The notes below the pieces were generated by a model, which saw nothing but the letters and a program-made list of their open reading frames with translations, did no database searches and was not told the DNA's origin. The position numbers and the translations under genes are program-made. A stretch of DNA of 8,939 nt from Fimenecus sp964614605 (GTDB taxonomy: Bacteria > Bacillota > Clostridia > Oscillospirales > Acutalibacteraceae), in the NCBI GenBank assembly GCA_964614605.1, contig CAZTLU010000062.1, positions 1 through 8,939 of the forward strand, given 5' to 3'. Each line of letters opens with the position of its first letter. Position 1 is the stretch's first letter. Shown in pieces: positions 7,214 through 8,939 of this stretch.

Positions 7214-8506
7214 TTAGATTAGTTTATAGAGTTTTGCGCCGTGGGAATTTACTGTGCAGGTGATTTTATCGGTAATTGTACCGATGTCTGCTTTTGCCCA
7301 CAAATCGCGGAGAGTATGCTCCCCTGCCAAGTCATATTTATTCAAATCAACTGTGATTTCTTTTTCTGCATCGGACACATTGAATACTGCCACAAGGGGT
7401 TTATTATCCGATGAAGTTGCAGTCCAGATAATTGTGTTTTCATCGCGGTAAGCCTGCTTGCCTCCGTGAGAATTCTGATTGACATCAAGAACTTCTGCGT
7501 TGGTCATAAGGGATAAAGTCCACTCGTCATTGTTTCTCATTTCGCCGCCGAACATCAAAGGCGAACGGAAAATCGACCACAAGGTCATAAGTGTAATTTG
7601 CTCGTCCTTGGTGAACTGTGTATATCTGTCTTTAGGACCGTGACAGGTACCGTTTCTTGAAATGTTACCGAGTGGCAGCATATCACAATCGGGCCAACAG
7701 CCTTCTTTTACATAAGGCGCCCATTTTTCGCACTTTTCGAACATTTCGTAGAGTTTATCCCACCAATCCCAGAAATCGCCTGTAAGACGCCACATGTTTG
7801 CATATTCACATAAGTGGTCGGCAACGGAAAGCTCTGCGGGTCCGGGAGAAAGGCTGAGTACTATATCTCTGCCCGTTTTGTCGATGGCTTTTCTAATCAT
7901 TTCAACTTCTTCGCGGGCGGAATATGGATTGTCCCATTTTCTGAATTCTGTTACGCAGATGTCATCTACTTTAACAAAGTCAATGCCCCAATTTGCGTAC
8001 ATCTCGAAAATTGAGTCATAATAAGCCTGTGCACCCTCGCAGGTGTACATTCCGTACATATCGGTGTTCCAAGGACAAACAGAGAAATGGTGAACAACCT
8101 GACGGGCAGTTTTATCACTATTCAAAATTGGAGTATTTCTGTGAACTGCCTGACGGGGAATTCCGCGCATAATATGTATACCGAATTTAAGCCCCATCGC
8201 GTGAATTTTGTCAGCTATGGGCTTAAATCCCGCACCGTTCGCTGATGAGGGGAAACGATTTTCGGCGGGGATAAGGCGTGAATACTCGTCCATACAAAGC
8301 TCGGTGAAATTGTTGTAATCATTATTCTTGGCTTTAGGCTCGTACCACTGAATATCGCAGACAACATACTGCCAGCCATAATCCTTCAAATACTTTGCCA
8401 TATATTCGGCATTGCCCAAAAGCTGTTCTTCATTGACAGCAGCGCCGTAGCAATCCCAACTGTTCCAACCCATAGGCGGAGTTTTTGCAAGTCTGTTTTT
8501 ATCCAT
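7214..8506 (-). CDS. GH27 glycoside hydrolase, alpha-galactosidase-like, cytoplasmic
   Basis: This 430-residue enzyme belongs to glycoside hydrolase family 27 (clan GH-D), whose members remove terminal alpha-D-galactose, or less often alpha-N-acetylgalactosamine or beta-L-arabinopyranose, with retention of configuration. It opens with the hallmark TPPMGWNSWDCYG (9-21). Further family blocks are VVCDIQWYEP (48-57), GLKFGIHIMRGIPRQAVH (105-122), DFVKVDDIC (176-184), WRLTGDFWDWW (239-249) and GCWPDCDMLPLG (269-280). By alignment with human GLA, D181 (KxD) should be the nucleophile and D244 (R plus 4) the acid/base. Residues from about 340 on form the usual C-terminal beta-sandwich. There is no signal peptide or membrane segment, so it should act inside the cell on imported oligosaccharides. 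The ATG at 8506 is chosen because the ribosome binding site GGAGGTG lies 7 bases upstream. A longer frame reaching 8626 encodes an unconserved stretch that runs through the promoter. No transporter or sugar regulator is adjacent, so the substrate is not settled by context. Confidence 0.92.
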   Translation of the reverse strand: MDKNRLAKTPPMGWNSWDCYGAAVNEEQLLGNAEYMAKYLKDYGWQYVVCDIQWYEPKAKNNDYNNFTELCMDEYSRLIPAENRFPSSANGAGFKPIADKIHAMGLKFGIHIMRGIPRQAVHRNTPILNSDKTARQVVHHFSVCPWNTDMYGMYTCEGAQAYYDSIFEMYANWGIDFVKVDDICVTEFRKWDNPYSAREEVEMIRKAIDKTGRDIVLSLSPGPAELSVADHLCEYANMWRLTGDFWDWWDKLYEMFEKCEKWAPYVKEGCWPDCDMLPLGNISRNGTCHGPKDRYTQFTKDEQITLMTLWSIFRSPLMFGGEMRNNDEWTLSLMTNAEVLDVNQNSHGGKQAYRDENTIIWTATSSDNKPLVAVFNVSDAEKEITVDLNKYDLAGEHTLRDLWAKADIGTITDKITCTVNSHGAKLYKLI

Positions 8507-8513
8507 AAGAAAA

Positions 8514-8520
8514 CACCTCC
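8514..8520 (-). promoter_or_regulatory. Ribosome binding site that fixes the GH27 start
   Basis: The minus strand reads GGAGGTG, a consensus ribosome binding site, with 7 bases to the ATG at 8506. That start places the conserved family N-terminus (TPPMGWNSW) at residue 9, as is usual for intracellular GH27 enzymes. Confidence 0.88.
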
Positions 8521-8535
8521 GTGTGTGATGAATAT

Positions 8536-8564
8536 ATTCTATCATTTTACAAGAAAAATGTAAA
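8536..8564 (-). promoter_or_regulatory. Predicted sigma-A promoter of the GH27 gene with an overlapping dyad
   Basis: On the minus strand TTTACA (8559-8564) and TAGAAT (8536-8541) are separated by exactly 17 bases. TGA precedes the -10, giving an extended -10. Transcription should start near 8529, leaving a leader of about 22 bases. A perfect 6-bp inverted repeat, TTTACA-N7-TGTAAA (8546-8564), covers the -35 box and half of the spacer and could be an operator. No known regulator consensus was matched with confidence. Confidence 0.68.
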
Positions 8565-8619
8565 CAATATACTGTGTAAAAAAGAGTACAGAAATATAAA
8601 TCTATTTTTAAAAAAGTGC

Positions 8620-8648
8620 TTGACAAGGGTATTTTTTTGTGATAACAT
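8620..8648 (+). promoter_or_regulatory. Predicted sigma-A promoter of tRNA-Ser(UGA)
   Basis: A perfect -35 TTGACA (8620-8625) and the -10 TAACAT (8643-8648) are 17 bases apart, with TGA just before the -10 (extended -10). The expected start near 8655 gives a 5' leader of about 9 bases before the mature tRNA. It diverges from the glycosidase promoter, with the two -35 boxes about 55 bases apart. Confidence 0.82.
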
Positions 8649-8663
8649 ATACAAGCCCAATAC

Positions 8664-8752
8664 GGAGAGATACCGAAGTGGTTATAACGGAACGGTCTTG
8701 AAAACCGTCGTACGGCAACGTACCGTGGGTTCGAATCCCACTCTCTCCGCCA
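8664..8752 (+). tRNA. tRNA-Ser, anticodon UGA, CCA encoded
   Basis: This 89-base class II tRNA folds completely. The acceptor stem is GGAGAGA/TCTCTCC (8664-8670 and 8742-8748) with discriminator G8749, and CCA is encoded at 8750-8752. The D stem is CCG/CGG and the anticodon stem is ACGGT/ACCGT. The 7-base loop CTTGAAA has anticodon TGA at 8699-8701. The long variable arm has the stem GTACG/CGTAC, and the T arm is GTGGG-TTCGAAT-CCCAC. The discriminator G and long variable arm are the serine identity features. It reads UCA and, by wobble, other UCN codons. Confidence 0.96.
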
Positions 8753-8755
8753 TAT

Positions 8756-8786
8756 GCGGGTTGTAAGTTTTTACAGCCCGCTTTTT
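8756..8786 (+). terminator. Rho-independent terminator after tRNA-Ser(UGA)
   Basis: An 11-bp stem (8756-8766 and 8771-8781, one G-T pair) with the loop GTTT is followed by TTTTT (8782-8786). It begins 3 bases after the encoded CCA of the first tRNA and ends 29 bases before the second tRNA. It therefore appears to separate the two tRNA genes into different transcripts or to set their ratio. Confidence 0.85.
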
Positions 8787-8815
8787 AATTAAATAACGCT
8801 AAACACGTTACACTT

Positions 8816-8906
8816 GCAGAAGTACTCAAGTTGGTGACGAGGCGCCCCTGCTAAGGGCGTAGGCCGGGAAACCGGTGCGAGAGTTCGAGTCTCTCCTTCT
8901 GCGCCA
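8816..8906 (+). tRNA. tRNA-Ser, anticodon GCU, CCA encoded
   Basis: This 91-base class II tRNA has the acceptor stem GCAGAAG/CTTCTGC (8816-8822 and 8896-8902), discriminator G8903 and encoded CCA at 8904-8906. The D stem is CTC/GAG and the anticodon stem is CGCCC/GGGCG. The loop CTGCTAA has anticodon GCT at 8850-8852. The long variable arm is built on GCCGG/CCGGT, and the T arm is GAGAG-TTCGAGT-CTCTC. It reads the serine codons AGC and AGU. No convincing promoter is seen in the 29 bases between the preceding terminator and this gene, and no terminator is visible in the 33 bases left after it. Confidence 0.96.
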
Positions 8907-8939
8907 AATAAAATCGTTGAAAAATCCTTATTTATCAAG

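Noticed and set aside
7166..7260. TATAAA- and TAATCTAAT-like sequences upstream of addB as a possible -10 box
   Set aside because: No acceptable -35 box lies 16-18 bases upstream on the minus strand, so no addB promoter could be supported.
8507..8626. A longer N-terminus for the GH27 protein (40 extra residues, TTG start at 8626)
   Set aside because: The extension runs through the predicted promoter, has no family similarity, and its start lies in the -35 box of the tRNA promoter. The ribosome binding site at 8514-8520 clearly serves the ATG at 8506.
8521..8766. An 81-residue open frame on the plus strand
   Set aside because: It spans the divergent promoter region and the whole of tRNA-Ser(UGA), so it is a chance frame through non-coding DNA.
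8816..8906. Serine tRNA genes as an attachment site for an integrated element
   Set aside because: No integrase gene, no repeated tRNA 3' end and no foreign-looking sequence follow in the short remaining stretch (8907-8939), so nothing supports integration.
1..8939. CRISPR arrays, insertion sequences, phage or defence genes, toxin-antitoxin pairs
   Set aside because: I looked for spaced repeats, transposase-like proteins and small gene pairs on both strands and saw none. Conserved housekeeping genes, a glycosidase and tRNAs fill the window.

Overview
The window looks like an ordinary chromosomal stretch from a low-to-mid GC Firmicute, most likely a gut Clostridia member (Oscillospirales/Ruminococcaceae-like). 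The clues are an addB-addA operon in the Firmicute order, a four-cysteine zinc-type ribosomal protein L31, a cytoplasmic GH27 glycosidase of a kind common in gut anaerobes, strong purine-rich ribosome binding sites and AT-rich sigma-A-type promoters. This lineage call is an inference from gene content. Nothing in the window is specific enough to name a genus.

Layout. All four protein genes are on the minus strand, so they are transcribed from right to left. The order of transcription is a GH27 alpha-galactosidase-like enzyme (start 8506), addB (start 7165), addA (start 3849, overlapping addB by 8 bases) and rpmE (start 250, ending in a clear terminator at 1-31). Two serine tRNA genes lie on the plus strand at the right edge: tRNA-Ser(UGA) at 8664-8752 and tRNA-Ser(GCU) at 8816-8906. 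The 157-base gap at 8507-8663 holds two divergent promoters, one for the glycosidase and one for the tRNAs. No other gap exceeds 120 bases, and no stretch over 300 bases lacks a gene.

How the genes work together. AddA and AddB form the AddAB helicase-nuclease, the Firmicute counterpart of RecBCD, which resects double-strand breaks for RecA-dependent repair. Both subunits keep the residues expected for activity: all SF1 helicase motifs and a RecB-type nuclease site in AddA, and a Walker A motif, a second nuclease site and four iron-sulfur cysteines in AddB. The glycosidase (carbohydrate use), rpmE (ribosome) and tRNAs (translation) have no evident functional tie to AddAB beyond position.

I found no mobile element, CRISPR array, phage gene, toxin-antitoxin pair or defence system, and no convincing new system. 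The points worth a second look are small regulatory structures: a dyad on the glycosidase promoter, palindromes around the rpmE start, a CUUG-capped hairpin between the glycosidase gene and addB, and a terminator lying between the two serine tRNA genes.
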